Below, piece by piece: positions 16,801 through 25,691 of a stretch of DNA of 29,813 bases. Source of the DNA: CAYLUN01 sp964386865. Lineage in GTDB: Bacteria > Verrucomicrobiota > Kiritimatiellia > RFP12 > UBA1067. A program made the translations under genes and the position numbers. Each line of letters starts with the position of its first letter. Position 1 is the first letter of the stretch. The DNA lies in assembly GCA_964386865.1 (NCBI GenBank), contig CAYLUN010000069.1, positions 1-29,813 on the forward strand, written 5' to 3'. Below the pieces are notes generated by a model. It was not told where the DNA came from and ran no database searches. It worked only from the letters and a program-made list of their open reading frames with translations.

Positions 16801-19800
16801 TCAGCGCCGTGTCGATGCTCAGCACCGCAGTGTTGTTCGTGATGTTCGAGGTATCATGCAGGCTCTTGAGCTGATCCGAATTCCAGCCCGTCTCGCCGTC
16901 GCCGGTGCGAAGGCTGAGCGTCGCGCCGCCGGCCAAGGTCACCTTGCCCGCGTCGTAGCCGGGCAGGGAGCCCGCGTAGGCTGCGTACAGGGTGCCGTTG
17001 CTGATGACCGTGGATCCGTCGTAGGTGTTGTTGGAGGACGTGAGGTAGGCGACGGCCACGCCGGTCTTGAGGAGCGAGCCGCCCACGCCGGCGATCGGTC
17101 CGCTGAACGTCAAGCTGTAGCCGGTGTTGCCGCCGGCCAGGATAGCCGTTCCGCTCAGGTTGACCGGCCCGGACCACGTGTTGATGGTGCCGTTGCCGGC
17201 GCCCTGCGTCGCGGCTGCCATGGCGTTGTGGTCGAGGTTCAGCGTCCAGGGCGCCGTGTTCGTGGCGACCGAAACGTTGTACATCTGCAACTGCGCGCCG
17301 CCGCGGACGGTCATCGTGTTCGCGGCGCTGCCGTTCAGCCGGGCGCCGCCGTCCATGCCAAACGAGCCGCCCTGCACGTCGATGTCGCCGGTGCCGCCGA
17401 TACCGTCAGGATTGACGGAGGTGGCGGAGAAGTTAATGAAGTTGGTGCTGACCTTGGTGACGTCATAGCCGTTCATCGTGAGCGTCGGCGTGCTGCCGCG
17501 AATATCCCACCGCCGGCCGCCGCCGAAGATCGTGTTGTCGACGAGCGTGATCCGGCTCAAGGCATTCTGCTGGTCGGCGCTGCCGTTGTTGACGATGGCA
17601 CCCATGCCGTTCACGCCTGCGCCGCTGACGGTGAAGCTCTCCGCGCCGATGGTCAGCCCGTTGGCGGCCATCGTGCCACCCACGTCGAGGGTCGCGCCGG
17701 ACTCGACCACGGTGCCGGTGGAGGCGTTACCGAAGGCCGCGTTGTTCTGAGCTACCAAGATGCCCTGGCGGATCGAAGCCGGGCCCGTGTAGGTGTTCGC
17801 GCCCGACAGGGTGAGCGTTCCGTTCCCGCTCTTAACCAGCGTGCCCGCGCCGCTGATTGCGCCGGCGATGCTCTGGGTTGAGCCGCCGCCGAACTCGAGC
17901 GTGCCGTTGCTGATCAGGGTTGTTCCCGTGTAGGCGTTGCGCCCGTTGAGCTTCACGAGTCCGTTCCCCTGCTTGATGATCTTGGAAGCCGAGGTGTTGT
18001 TGGTGACCGCCGCGTTCAGGGTGAGCGTGCTGTCGGACTGGTTGATGAGCGTCAGCGTGCCGCCGGCGGCCAGAGGCATGATAAGGCCCTCGTCTTGGGC
18101 CGTGCCGAGCGTCAGGTTCGCCTGCCCGGCCGCAATCATCAGGTCGTCGACCAGCAGCGTCTGGTTGGTCATGCCGACGGTCGAGTCCGTCGTGCAGTTC
18201 TGCAGCAGGGACTTCAGGCTGCTCGTGGTGGCGCCGGCCAGCGCGATGGGGCCTTCCGTGCCTTCGCTGGTGATCCGGGCACCGAGCGTCGCGTCGTCCT
18301 CGATCGTAGCTGGGCCCTTTGCCGTGAGGTTCCTGAGGTAGCTGGCGGACGCGTCAACGATGCCGAGCGCAGGGTCGTAGGCGGCGTAGCTCGTGGTGTT
18401 GTAGGTCGCCCACAGGCCGAGGAGGCCGGTGCCCGGCGGGGTCGTGAACAGGATCTTGTTGCGGTCGTCGACGCCGAGGCCCGTGCCGCGGAAGTCGATG
18501 GCGGCTGTGCCGTTGCGCGCCAGCGAGGCGAAGGTCAGGACGGAGGTCTGCGTTTCGTCCGCTTGCGAAGTCCACACGGTGCTGGTGTTGCTGTTGGCGA
18601 CAAGGGGGCCTGCCGTCTCGCTGTAGTTCACCGCGCCGCCCGTGTGAAAGTAATCGAAGGTGCCGCCGTTCAGGGTCAAGGTGGACGAGTCGCTCAGGCG
18701 GTTGATGCTGTTGGCGAACGAATCGTTGACGACCGAAAAACGTCCTGTCGGGTTGATGGTCAGGGCGCTGGCGATAAAGCCTTTCGCCCCGCCGACCGCG
18801 AGCGTGCCTTCGTTGACGAGAGTCGCGGTGGTGTAGCTGTTGGAGCCGGACAGCGTCCAGGTGCCGGTGCCGTTCTCGCGAATGAGGCCGATGGTCGAGC
18901 TGCCGTTGTCGATCGCGCCCGACACTTCGCCATTGCCGTTGCCGCGCAGGCGCAGGTTCCGGACAGTGGCGTAATCGGTGGTGATCTGACCCGACAGCGT
19001 CAGCGTGCCGTCCACGGACACGACGGCCGTATCGCCGCCGCCGCCCGTCAGGTTGATTCGGCCGGCGACGGTGTTGTTGCCCGCCAGGTTGCGCAGGGCG
19101 CCTTCGGTGTTATTGCTCGTTTGGAAAAAAATGTTCGTGCCGAGGGTGATGTCGCCTGCCGAACCGTCTAGGTGGAGCTGGGGGTTGCCCACTGTGCCGT
19201 TCACGGCGAAAATCGTCTTGTTGCTGACGCCCAGCGAGCCGCTCTGGGTGATGACCAGCACGCCCGCATTGATCGTGACATTGCCCGTGAACAAGTTGTC
19301 GCGCGTCAGCTTCCAGGTTCCAAAGCCGTCCTTGTACAAGGTGAGGGCATTGGTGACGTAGCTGTTATTGATGACGCCGGCGATGACGCCGACGCTGTTT
19401 GTGAGGCCCAGCAGCGTGAGGCGCTTGGGGCCGGCCCCCGAGGAGATGATGTCGCTGGTGAAGGTCAGCGTGTTCGTCCCGAGATGGGCGAGCAGGCCGG
19501 CGCTCGCCGTGCCGGCGAGGTCGATCTGGCGGCCGGTGGTCTCGCCCATGCCCGTGTAGGCCAGCGTCGCGTTGGTGGACGTCAACAGCCCCAGCTTGAT
19601 GACGCTATTCTCAAGGCTTGAGGGAGCGCCCAGCGGGCTGGCGCCGCTACCGAAATCGCCGATGGCGGGAACGCTCAGGACGCCGGCCTTGATCCAGGTG
19701 GGCCCGGAGTAGCTGTTTGCGCCGTAGAAGCTGAGGGCACCGCCGCCGGCCTTATCGACGGTGTAGCCGGCGCCGAGGTCGTCGATGACGCCGCTGATGG

Positions 19801-22800
19801 AACCGAAGCCGGAGTTCGCGCCGAAGTACGCATCCGCGTTGTTCGCGGTGTTCGTGATCACCGCCAGCAGGTTGACGGGGCCGGCCCAGTTGGCGTTGCT
19901 TTCGACGCGCAGCTGTCCGAGCGACTCACCCGTGTCGCCGCCGTGCAGGTTCGCGGTGGCGTAGTGCGTGCCGCCGGCGATCATGGCGGAGCTGTGGGGC
20001 CGCAGGTTGAGCGTGGCGGCGGCGTTGTCCGGGCCGTTCATCTGGACCTTGCCCCAGGCGGCGGCGGCATTGGTGCCGACGTTCCAGACGCCCGTGAAGG
20101 CCGAGTAATCGCCATTCAGGAACGTCGTCGACGAGCCGCTGGGGAGCCACACGTTGACCGTGCCCGCGCCGCTCATGCTGTTCGAGATGCCGGAGTAAAA
20201 GAAACTGGTGGCGGTGAGGGGCAGGTTGATGGTGCCGTTGTTGACGAGTCCGCCGACGCCGAGGGCGGCAGCATTGCTGGCGACCACGGTACCTTGGCCG
20301 ACGGTCAGGCCGCCGAGGAAGGTGTTGGCGCCCGAAAGCGTCAGCGTGCCGTTGCCGCTCTTGATCAGCGACCCGCTGCCGCTGGCCACGCCGCCATAGA
20401 ACGCGTTGGCGTTGTTCTTGCCGACGGTCAGCGCGACCGGGTTGGGCGTGGGGGCGTTATCGACCAGCGGGACGCCGACCGTGCCGCTGATGTTGGCGAC
20501 GTTGAAGGCGTGGCTTTCGACAGCGCTGCCGAAGACGGTTCCCGTGGCGCTGAGGGTGACGTTTTGGAGCGCGTCGCTGTTGGCGAGCACGAGCGAGCCG
20601 CCGTACACCGCGATCGAGCCGGAGAAGGTGTTGGAGCCGGCGAGCGTGACGGTTCCGTTGCCGTACTTGGTTAGTTTGGAGGACGCGCCGTTATCGGCGA
20701 TGACCGCGTTGACGGTCAGGTCGTTCGAGCTGCCGTTGTTCAGCGCGAGTTCGCCGTTCGGGATGACCGAGGAAAGCACCCCGTCGTTCGCGGCCGAACC
20801 GATGGTGACAGCGGCCTTGCCTGCGGGCACGGAAATGGCGGCGGTCTGGAACGTCTTGCCGGCGGAATCGACGGTGGCCGCGATCTCGGTGTTCTGCAGC
20901 AGGGTGGCGATGCGGGTGACAGGCGAGTCTAGGGTGATCGCCCCGTCCTCGCCGGGGAGGTTGATGCGCACGTAGCTGGCGTCGTTGCTGACGATGGTCG
21001 AGGGGGCGCGGGCCGCGATGTCGGCGAAGGCGGGGTCGGAGGCCGCATAGACGCCGTTGGCGCTGCTGTAGGCCGCGAGGTTCGTGCCGTTGACCACGGC
21101 CCAGGGGCCGATCATCCCGTCAGCCTGCCCCGCGATGAAGACACGGTTACGGCTGTCGGCGCCGAGGCCGGCGCCGGTGAAATTGACCGTCGCGCCCTGG
21201 GTGCGGGCGAGTGAGGCGAAGCGCAGCGTGGCCGTGCGGCCGGCTTCAGCCTGCGCGGTGGCGACAATGCTGTCGGACTGGTTGACGGTCACGGCGCCGA
21301 GGTTCTCGCTGTAATTGGCGCTGCCGCCGGCGTTCGTGAAGCTGAGCGTGCCGCCGTTGAGGGTGATGGCGAGCGCGTCGCCCAGCCGGTTGGTGTTGTT
21401 GGCCGAGGGGGTGTTGCTCAGGAGCAGCGTGGCCGTGTTCGAGATCACGATTGAGCTGGACGCGGCGAGCGCGCCGAGCGCGCCGGTGAGCGCGAGCGTG
21501 CCGCTGTTGACGCGGGTCGCGCCGGTGTAGGTGTTGCTCGCTGAGAGATACCACGCGCCGGATCCCCACTTGGTCAGGGCGAGCACGCCCGTTGTGTTGC
21601 GGAGCTGGCCCGCGAACTCGCCGGTGCCGTCAGCGGAACCCTGCAGGGTGAGCGTGCGAACACCTGTGAGGCCGGCGCCGTTGGTCACGGCCGAGGTGAA
21701 CTTGAAATTGCCGGTACCGGCTACCTCGAACACGCCGTTCGTGCGGATATCGAGCACGCGGTCCGTCGTCTCCCCGCTGCCGGTGTAGAGATAGCGGCCG
21801 TTCTGGCACGAGCCGAAAATGAGGGCTGTGCCCGCGCCCAGGTTGCCGGGGACGTTCTTGTTGTTGACGGTCGCGAAGCTGATGGTGCCGCCGGCACTGC
21901 CATTGATGGCCACATTCTGGGTGAAGTCGTTGGTGGCCGTCAGGACGAACGTGCCGTTGTTCGGGTAATGCTCGAAGCCGGTCGCGCCGGTGAGCTTCGC
22001 GTTGATGACGCAGGTCTTGCCGGCGGCCACTTGGTTGTTGCCGTAGTCCTCGCCACTTGCCATGCTGATGAAGAGGACGCCCGGGCCGTTGATGACGCAA
22101 TCTTGGGGTGCGTTGATCGTGGTGCCGCCAGTGTTCATGATGGACAGGCGTCCGGCCGCGACGTTGACGGCGGCGCCGCCCGTCCCGTTGAAGTTGATGG
22201 TCTTGACCGTGTTCGAGCCCGCCAGGCTGACCGCCAAGTTGGCGTTGACGTTCAGGGCGGTCGCGATGCGGTTGGTGCCGTTGATGGAAAGCGTGCCGCC
22301 GGTGACGGTCACCGTGTCGAGGGAGTTCGAGCCGGCGACGGTCGCCGTTCCGCCGTTGACGGCGATCGTGCCGACGACCCTGTTCGTGCCTGAGAGGGCG
22401 AGCGCGCCGCCGCTGACGGTGACCGAGTCGATGGTGTTAAAGGCGGTTAGGGTGGCGAGGCCGCTGTTGACGTTGAGTCCGTAGATGCGGTTGGTACCGG
22501 TCAGGGTGAGGGGGCCGCCGTTGGCGTTCAGCGTGTTGATCGTGTTCGAGCCGGGGAGGAGCAGGTAGCCGAGCGTGTTGTCGGTGACCGTCAGTGGGCT
22601 GTAGCCGTTCGTGGTGATATTCCCGCTGATGGTGACAGGGCCGATGCCGGCGACGGTCAGCGTCTTCGCGTTGCTGCCGGTCAAGAGACCGTTGGGCAGG
22701 GACATGATGTTGCCCGCGAAAGTCAGCGCGTTATAGGCGTGGTCATTACGGATGGTGTGCGAGCTGTTGGTGCGCTCGTGCCCGAGCTGGAGCATGGCGT

Positions 22801-23185
22801 CGAAGCGCTGGCTGTTGAGCGCCGTCGAGGTGAGCTGGATCACGCTGCCGTTGGTCAGCACGAGCGTCTGCTGGCTCACGCCGTTGCTGCCGATGGTGTA
22901 GGCGGCGACCGCAGTGGTGTCGAAGACGATGTTCGAGATGATCGCCAGACCCTCGACGTTGATCGTCGTGTTGGTCGTGTTGACGCTGTTGTTGAACGTG
23001 GCGACCTGGTTGCCGGCCGGGAAGCTCAGGCCCGTCCAGTTGTAGCTGTTGGTCCAGTATGTGTTGCGATAGACGACGTTCGTGCTGTACCACGTGCCAT
23101 TGGCAGCGTAGGAAGCAGCAGCGAAGAGACCGACCCACGATGCGACGATAGACGACACCACACGCGCCGACACACATTTACCCAT
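13808..23185 (-). CDS. Giant exported PATR-repeat (autotransporter-associated beta-strand) surface protein
   Basis: 3125 residues. The signal peptide (about 1-27, ending SYA) is followed almost entirely by beta-helical repeats rich in Asn, Gly, Thr and Ser. At least 12 copies of the passenger-associated repeat (TIGR02601 type) are readable, such as KSGNGTLTLSGANTYTG.ASIRQG and KQGANTLTLSGTNTFTG. Two blocks of shorter, roughly 20-residue repeats lie at about 215-345 and 2175-2320. A module of roughly 260 residues (SLAR..., N/S-rich, ...LLQN) appears twice, at about 605-862 and 1499-1766. A PA14-like insertion (YSGYLW..ETWSFVKRFDDCGLIKLNG) covers about 2800-2955. The C-terminus ends WHVMYLSDGTVKLFFVEGTLLKVR and shows no 12-strand autotransporter barrel, so the secretion route is unclear. 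An adhesin or surface-coat role is inferred. The ATG at 23185 has GAGG six bases upstream; an in-frame extension to 23275 would run into the -35 box and is rejected. Confidence 0.9.
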   Translation of the reverse strand: MGKCVSARVVSSIVASWVGLFAAASYAANGTWYSTNVVYRNTYWTNSYNWTGLSFPAGNQVATFNNSVNTTNTTINVEGLAIISNIVFDTTAVAAYTIGSNGVSQQTLVLTNGSVIQLTSTALNSQRFDAMLQLGHERTNSSHTIRNDHAYNALTFAGNIMSLPNGLLTGSNAKTLTVAGIGPVTISGNITTNGYSPLTVTDNTLGYLLLPGSNTINTLNANGGPLTLTGTNRIYGLNVNSGLATLTAFNTIDSVTVSGGALALSGTNRVVGTIAVNGGTATVAGSNSLDTVTVTGGTLSINGTNRIATALNVNANLAVSLAGSNTVKTINFNGTGGAAVNVAAGRLSIMNTGGTTINAPQDCVINGPGVLFISMASGEDYGNNQVAAGKTCVINAKLTGATGFEHYPNNGTFVLTATNDFTQNVAINGSAGGTISFATVNNKNVPGNLGAGTALIFGSCQNGRYLYTGSGETTDRVLDIRTNGVFEVAGTGNFKFTSAVTNGAGLTGVRTLTLQGSADGTGEFAGQLRNTTGVLALTKWGSGAWYLSASNTYTGATRVNSGTLALTGALGALAASSSIVISNTATLLLSNTPSANNTNRLGDALAITLNGGTLSFTNAGGSANYSENLGAVTVNQSDSIVATAQAEAGRTATLRFASLARTQGATVNFTGAGLGADSRNRVFIAGQADGMIGPWAVVNGTNLAAYSSANGVYAASDPAFADIAARAPSTIVSNDASYVRINLPGEDGAITLDSPVTRIATLLQNTEIAATVDSAGKTFQTAAISVPAGKAAVTIGSAANDGVLSSVIPNGELALNNGSSNDLTVNAVIADNGASSKLTKYGNGTVTLAGSNTFSGSIAVYGGSLVLANSDALQNVTLSATGTVFGSAVESHAFNVANISGTVGVPLVDNAPTPNPVALTVGKNNANAFYGGVASGSGSLIKSGNGTLTLSGANTFLGGLTVGQGTVVASNAAALGVGGLVNNGTINLPLTATSFFYSGISNSMSGAGTVNVWLPSGSSTTFLNGDYSAFTGVWNVGTNAAAAWGKVQMNGPDNAAATLNLRPHSSAMIAGGTHYATANLHGGDTGESLGQLRVESNANWAGPVNLLAVITNTANNADAYFGANSGFGSISGVIDDLGAGYTVDKAGGGALSFYGANSYSGPTWIKAGVLSVPAIGDFGSGASPLGAPSSLENSVIKLGLLTSTNATLAYTGMGETTGRQIDLAGTASAGLLAHLGTNTLTFTSDIISSGAGPKRLTLLGLTNSVGVIAGVINNSYVTNALTLYKDGFGTWKLTRDNLFTGNVTINAGVLVITQSGSLGVSNKTIFAVNGTVGNPQLHLDGSAGDITLGTNIFFQTSNNTEGALRNLAGNNTVAGRINLTGGGGDTAVVSVDGTLTLSGQITTDYATVRNLRLRGNGNGEVSGAIDNGSSTIGLIRENGTGTWTLSGSNSYTTATLVNEGTLAVGGAKGFIASALTINPTGRFSVVNDSFANSINRLSDSSTLTLNGGTFDYFHTGGAVNYSETAGPLVANSNTSTVWTSQADETQTSVLTFASLARNGTAAIDFRGTGLGVDDRNKILFTTPPGTGLLGLWATYNTTSYAAYDPALGIVDASASYLRNLTAKGPATIEDDATLGARITSEGTEGPIALAGATTSSLKSLLQNCTTDSTVGMTNQTLLVDDLMIAAGQANLTLGTAQDEGLIMPLAAGGTLTLINQSDSTLTLNAAVTNNTSASKIIKQGNGLVKLNGRNAYTGTTLISNGTLEFGGGSTQSIAGAISGAGTLVKSGNGTLTLSGANTYTGPASIRQGILVAQNNAAFGNASTGTVVESGATLDVGGTMAANGLTIGAESFTVSGAGVNGMGAIVNNGSADQQNALSRITLVDNTIFGGGRRWDIRGSTPTLTMNGYDVTKVSTNFINFSATSVNPDGIGGTGDIDVQGGSFGMDGGARLNGSAANTMTVRGGAQLQMYNVSVATNTAPWTLNLDHNAMAAATQGAGNGTINTWSGPVNLSGTAILAGGNTGYSLTFSGPIAGVGGSLLKTGVAVAYLTSSNNTYDGSTVISNGTLYAAYAGSLPGYDAGKVTLAGGATLSLRTGDGETGWNSDQLKSLHDTSNITNNTAVLSIDTALSGLDYAGDLTKLLALTKQGANTLTLSGTNTFTGAVIVNGGTLAFGNVSTNLVGAVTVANGARLSTTNNSAITTGALTLNGSGVATFGGYGSNVIGNITLNNASSLAFNGPGFNTNGSLTVNNTGTVVYASGTTNNIGAIALNNLGLLTFANGSTSTVLNVTLKNSALMNVDGALSLRGNTLTVGNASGDRPTATVSTNVFMTRLYLGQNSGAAGAIIQNGGTVSIAPPTGSTDDLALGSAGGYGYYRLNAGVLNPGQFSVGGSGQGFCNAVLDVNAGVVTVGAASGWLLFNQGGGNAAVNLFGGTVIAPPSGNDTTLIYTNLYSAFGMINLLGPSATMDVAVGNTTRSLNMARAAGGLAAVVNLNAGTLHANRVYAQTQTGAALPTPTLLNFNGGTLRAGASTAYGATFLRGLTAATVYPGGASLDAQSNALVTVAQSLLAPTDYGVASVSLLSGGLGYIGAPAVVVSGGSGAGATAIASVDLNPESLTFGQVTGITVTSPGTGYLPGDVVVATLRGGGYTNNASALAYNAVLAPNSSNGGLAKLGSGTVVLSGTNTYGGATTVLDGTLIAAHNLAIPTGTGLQLSGGKLDLNGLTLTNDLLLAGGSIINGSLYSAQAAYAEAGTLNALLVSDAGLVKGGNGTLTISAPQTYAGSTFISNGTLRVMALTPGLYEGRVPNGGTSSLNTVSNNPATSVQLATRYANQYFADAAASGGIWPNYTTWIYSGYLWSDATTNETWSFVKRFDDCGLIKLNGSTILYSTVSSATMVTNAVVSPGANAFELRLGQGSGAVGINTAWTGLGIGYDRQGRGLGLYEYFKTLADPGNGSLLTVTNVAGLAADLLPTGTVVTVSASGAVLDLGGTRQSLAGLSGSGLVTNGTLTVTGAITPAGAGTLGTLTLATSSATLTGTLSLDVNATGGSDLLAVRGNVDLSSLTLSIANPASLDRHQQYTIMTCTGTRTGTFAANNLPNSRWHVMYLSDGTVKLFFVEGTLLKVR

Positions 23186-23246
23186 AGGATACCTCACACA
23201 CAGTTGACCACGAAAAAACCCACTCCTAAATAGAAAATCGTCATAC

Positions 23247-23275
23247 AATTTAGTGTTTGCCCTCTGATAAGTCAA
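23247..23275 (-). promoter_or_regulatory. Promoter of the giant surface-protein gene
   Basis: Minus strand: TTGACT (23270-23275), 17-base spacer, TAAATT (23247-23252), giving a leader of roughly 55 bases before the ATG at 23185. A 7-bp repeat array begins eight bases upstream of the -35 box. The AT-rich stretch contrasts with the GC-rich surroundings, as expected of a promoter. Confidence 0.62.
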
Positions 23276-23283
23276 GCCGCCCC

Positions 23284-23318
23284 CGACAGCCGACAGCCAA
23301 CAGGCGACAGCCGACAGC
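23284..23318. repeat. Five tandem 7-bp units upstream of the giant gene promoter
   Basis: Consecutive heptamers CGACAGC, CGACAGC, CAACAGG, CGACAGC, CGACAGC lie between the GH141-like gene and the giant gene's promoter. Copy-number change would alter DNA directly behind the -35 box. The rest of the gap 23319-23448 shows no gene or clear terminator. Confidence 0.75.
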
Positions 23319-23448
23319 GGGATAAACTCTGTCGTACTCTGGAAGACGGTTTTGCCACCGACGGGGGTACAGGTGTTTGATCGGGGTCTCGAAGGGCGCC
23401 CGTTTGAGCTTTTTCAACTCTCGGAACGGCGAGCAAACCATGACCCGG

Positions 23449-25644
23449 TCACCGCGGCGGCAGCTTGCGGCGGTACTCGTCCTTGTAGAGCCCGATCTTC
23501 TCGAACGGGATCCTCTCGAACGACGGCAGCTCTTTCGTCAGCCGCGCCCCGCGGCGCAGCGCGAAATCGCCCTCCGCCCGGCCCTCGAAGCCGAGATCCA
23601 CCGGCTCTTCCGCCGTGCCCGCCAGGTTCGCGAAACCCTTGAGCTCGACGGCCTTGGCCACCCGGTTCGACGCGCCAAGCGAGTTCACGGCGAGGTTCTC
23701 TGCAATCTCGAACTTGTCGAGGAGCTTCTTCACGTTCCCGTCGAAGTCGCAGACCTGCTTTTGGCAGTCCACGAAGACGTTGCGCCGAACCGCGTTGTAG
23801 AGCGGCTCGCGCGGCGAGTCGCCCATGATCGCCGCGAGGCGCGGGTACTTCTGGCTCCACGGCGGCTGCGTGTAGCCGAGCCGCTTGGCCTTCTCCTCCA
23901 AGCACCAGCTCGTGTCCTCGGGGTTGTTCCACTGCTTCCATGACATGCCGCGCGAGTCGATGTGCAGGCCGATCGGGCAGTCCACCACCAGGTTGTTCAG
24001 CACCGGGTTGTCGCGGCCGCCGCCGATCATGATCGCGCGGCCCGCGCGGAAGAAGACGTTGCCGATAATGCTGTCGCCGCAGTCGCAGTCGTCGAAGTAC
24101 ATGCCCATGGTGTTCACGTGCTGGGCGTCGCCGCCGCCGAGGTCGTGGACGTAGTTGTGCCTCAGCACGTTGCCCTGGCTGGTCCAGTCGCGTCCCGTGT
24201 AAAACGCGCCCGCGTCGCCCGTTTCCATGACCACGCGGTAAACCTCGTTCAGCTCCAGCAGGTGCTCGTTGCCGCCGTAGAGCACCGCGTTGTGAGGCGC
24301 GTCGTGGATGCTGTTGTTGCGGGCCACGTTGCCGCAGCCCTGCACGCCGATGCCCGCCGCGTAGGTACGCTGGAAAAGCCCGTAGTGGTGAATGTGGTTG
24401 TTGACGGCTTCGTTCCGGCCAGGAGCCAGCGCCTGGCGGTCGCCGCCGCTGAGATAGATGCCGCCTTTGCCGAGGTTGAACACGTCGCACGACCGCACGG
24501 TATTGCCGCTGCCGCTAACCGAAATGCCGCTCGCGGAGCAGTTCGCCACCACGCACCCTGCGATTTCAACGTCCTCCGCGTTGGCCAGCGTGATGCCGTC
24601 CGCGTGCGCGTATTCGAAGGCCAGCTCGACGAACTTCACGTGCTTCGCGCCGCTCACCTTCACCAGCGGCTGCGTCAGCGTGGCCAGCACAATCAGCGAC
24701 TCCTTGAGGTCGCCGGCCGGATAGAAGTAAAGCCGCTTGCCCGCGCGGTCCAGGTACCACTCGCCCGGAGCGTCGAGCTCCTCCAGCGCGTTCAGGGCGA
24801 AGAAGCGGCGCTTGGCCGCGCCCCACGTGCCGCCATTGATGCCGTATCCGTGCGGGGCCGCGAGCGCGACGACCTTCTTTTCCTTGTCGTACGACGCGAT
24901 ACGGATCACCTCGTCGCACCAGTCGTGCGTCCAGTAGCCGAGCAGCCACACGCCCTCATCCAGATTCCAGCGCGCCGGGCGCGGGTCGTCGAACGCGAAC
25001 GCGCCCGGGCGAGCCTTGCGCAGCGCCGGGTCGGCGGCGTCCGCCTTGGGCAAGCCGGTGTCAACCGCCTTGGAGAAGCCGGCCCAGCCCGCCTCGGGCG
25101 CGTCGGCGTTCGGCCAGCGCGCGAGCGTCATGGGCTGGCGATCCACGTAGAGCCACGGCCCGGCCGGCACGCCCTGGTAGGCGGTCTTGAAGGCGGCGAA
25201 ACCAGCGCCGGCCGCCGCCGACACGTCGCACACCAGCACCTTGCCGCGCGCGGCGGGTTCGAGCCGCGCCAGAACGCGTTCGTCCGCCAGAGGAGCAAAG
25301 GAAGCCGGGTCGAGCGTCACGCCGCCGTGGATGCGCGCCTGCCCGCGCTTCAGCGCGCGGTAGACGACCGGCGCCTCGGCCGTGCCGCCGTCCTGCCCCG
25401 TCAGCTCGAATGTCGCGTCGAGCCGGTACACGCCCGACCCGACATAAACCGTCACGGACTCGCCCCCCTTGAGCGCGCCGGCCTTGCGCGCCTCGCGGAT
25501 GCCGTCGCGCGCCTGCGCCAGCGTCTGATAGGGCGAGCGCCGCTCGCCGCTGCCCCCCGCCGCGGCGTCCGCCGCGACATACACCTTGTGCTCAGCACGC
25601 GCGCTAAGCGCGATTCCCAACGCAGCCGCAAACAGTAACCTCAT
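23449..25644 (-). CDS. Secreted right-handed beta-helix glycoside hydrolase, GH141-like
   Basis: 731 residues. The signal peptide (1-17, ending SARA) fits export. The start of the mature chain, VYVAADAAAGGSGERRSPYQTLAQARDGIR, is the typical opening of parallel beta-helix enzymes. A beta-sandwich interruption (about 110-300) ends with LDAPGEWYLDRAGKRLYFYP, a signature I associate with GH141-type proteins, a family with known fucosidase and xylanase members. Then come right-handed beta-helix coils (about 320-570) with ladders such as VEIAGCVVANCSASGISVSGSGNTVRSC and acidic motifs METGDAGAFY and GMYFDDCDCG that may hold catalytic carboxylates. The ATG at 25644 gives a clean signal peptide and has GGGG four bases upstream; a GTG at 25695 overlapping the previous stop codon is the alternative. 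It is third in a same-strand cluster with the SHD1 protein and PL8 lyase. Activity is not proven. Confidence 0.8.
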   Translation of the reverse strand: MRLLFAAALGIALSARAEHKVYVAADAAAGGSGERRSPYQTLAQARDGIREARKAGALKGGESVTVYVGSGVYRLDATFELTGQDGGTAEAPVVYRALKRGQARIHGGVTLDPASFAPLADERVLARLEPAARGKVLVCDVSAAAGAGFAAFKTAYQGVPAGPWLYVDRQPMTLARWPNADAPEAGWAGFSKAVDTGLPKADAADPALRKARPGAFAFDDPRPARWNLDEGVWLLGYWTHDWCDEVIRIASYDKEKKVVALAAPHGYGINGGTWGAAKRRFFALNALEELDAPGEWYLDRAGKRLYFYPAGDLKESLIVLATLTQPLVKVSGAKHVKFVELAFEYAHADGITLANAEDVEIAGCVVANCSASGISVSGSGNTVRSCDVFNLGKGGIYLSGGDRQALAPGRNEAVNNHIHHYGLFQRTYAAGIGVQGCGNVARNNSIHDAPHNAVLYGGNEHLLELNEVYRVVMETGDAGAFYTGRDWTSQGNVLRHNYVHDLGGGDAQHVNTMGMYFDDCDCGDSIIGNVFFRAGRAIMIGGGRDNPVLNNLVVDCPIGLHIDSRGMSWKQWNNPEDTSWCLEEKAKRLGYTQPPWSQKYPRLAAIMGDSPREPLYNAVRRNVFVDCQKQVCDFDGNVKKLLDKFEIAENLAVNSLGASNRVAKAVELKGFANLAGTAEEPVDLGFEGRAEGDFALRRGARLTKELPSFERIPFEKIGLYKDEYRRKLPPR

Positions 25645-25691
25645 ATGACCCCGTTGCCCCTTTTTCAGCTTCTCGCCTGTCTCGTTGACTG

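Noticed and set aside
15692..17881. A 729-codon open frame on the plus strand, and many others within 13.8-23.2 kb
   Set aside because: They are antisense to the giant PATR gene. Their translations are Arg/Ala/Val/Gly-rich with no recognisable domain. GC-rich repeats on the minus strand suppress stops on the other strand.
23284..23318. CRISPR-like short repeats
   Set aside because: The units are 7 bp, directly tandem and without spacers; no cas gene is present.
23962..25638. A 558-codon plus-strand frame over the GH141-like gene, and similar frames over the kinase (6315-8150) and PL8 gene (26864-28669)
   Set aside because: These are antisense shadows of well-supported genes, with low-complexity Arg/Ala/His/Val translations.
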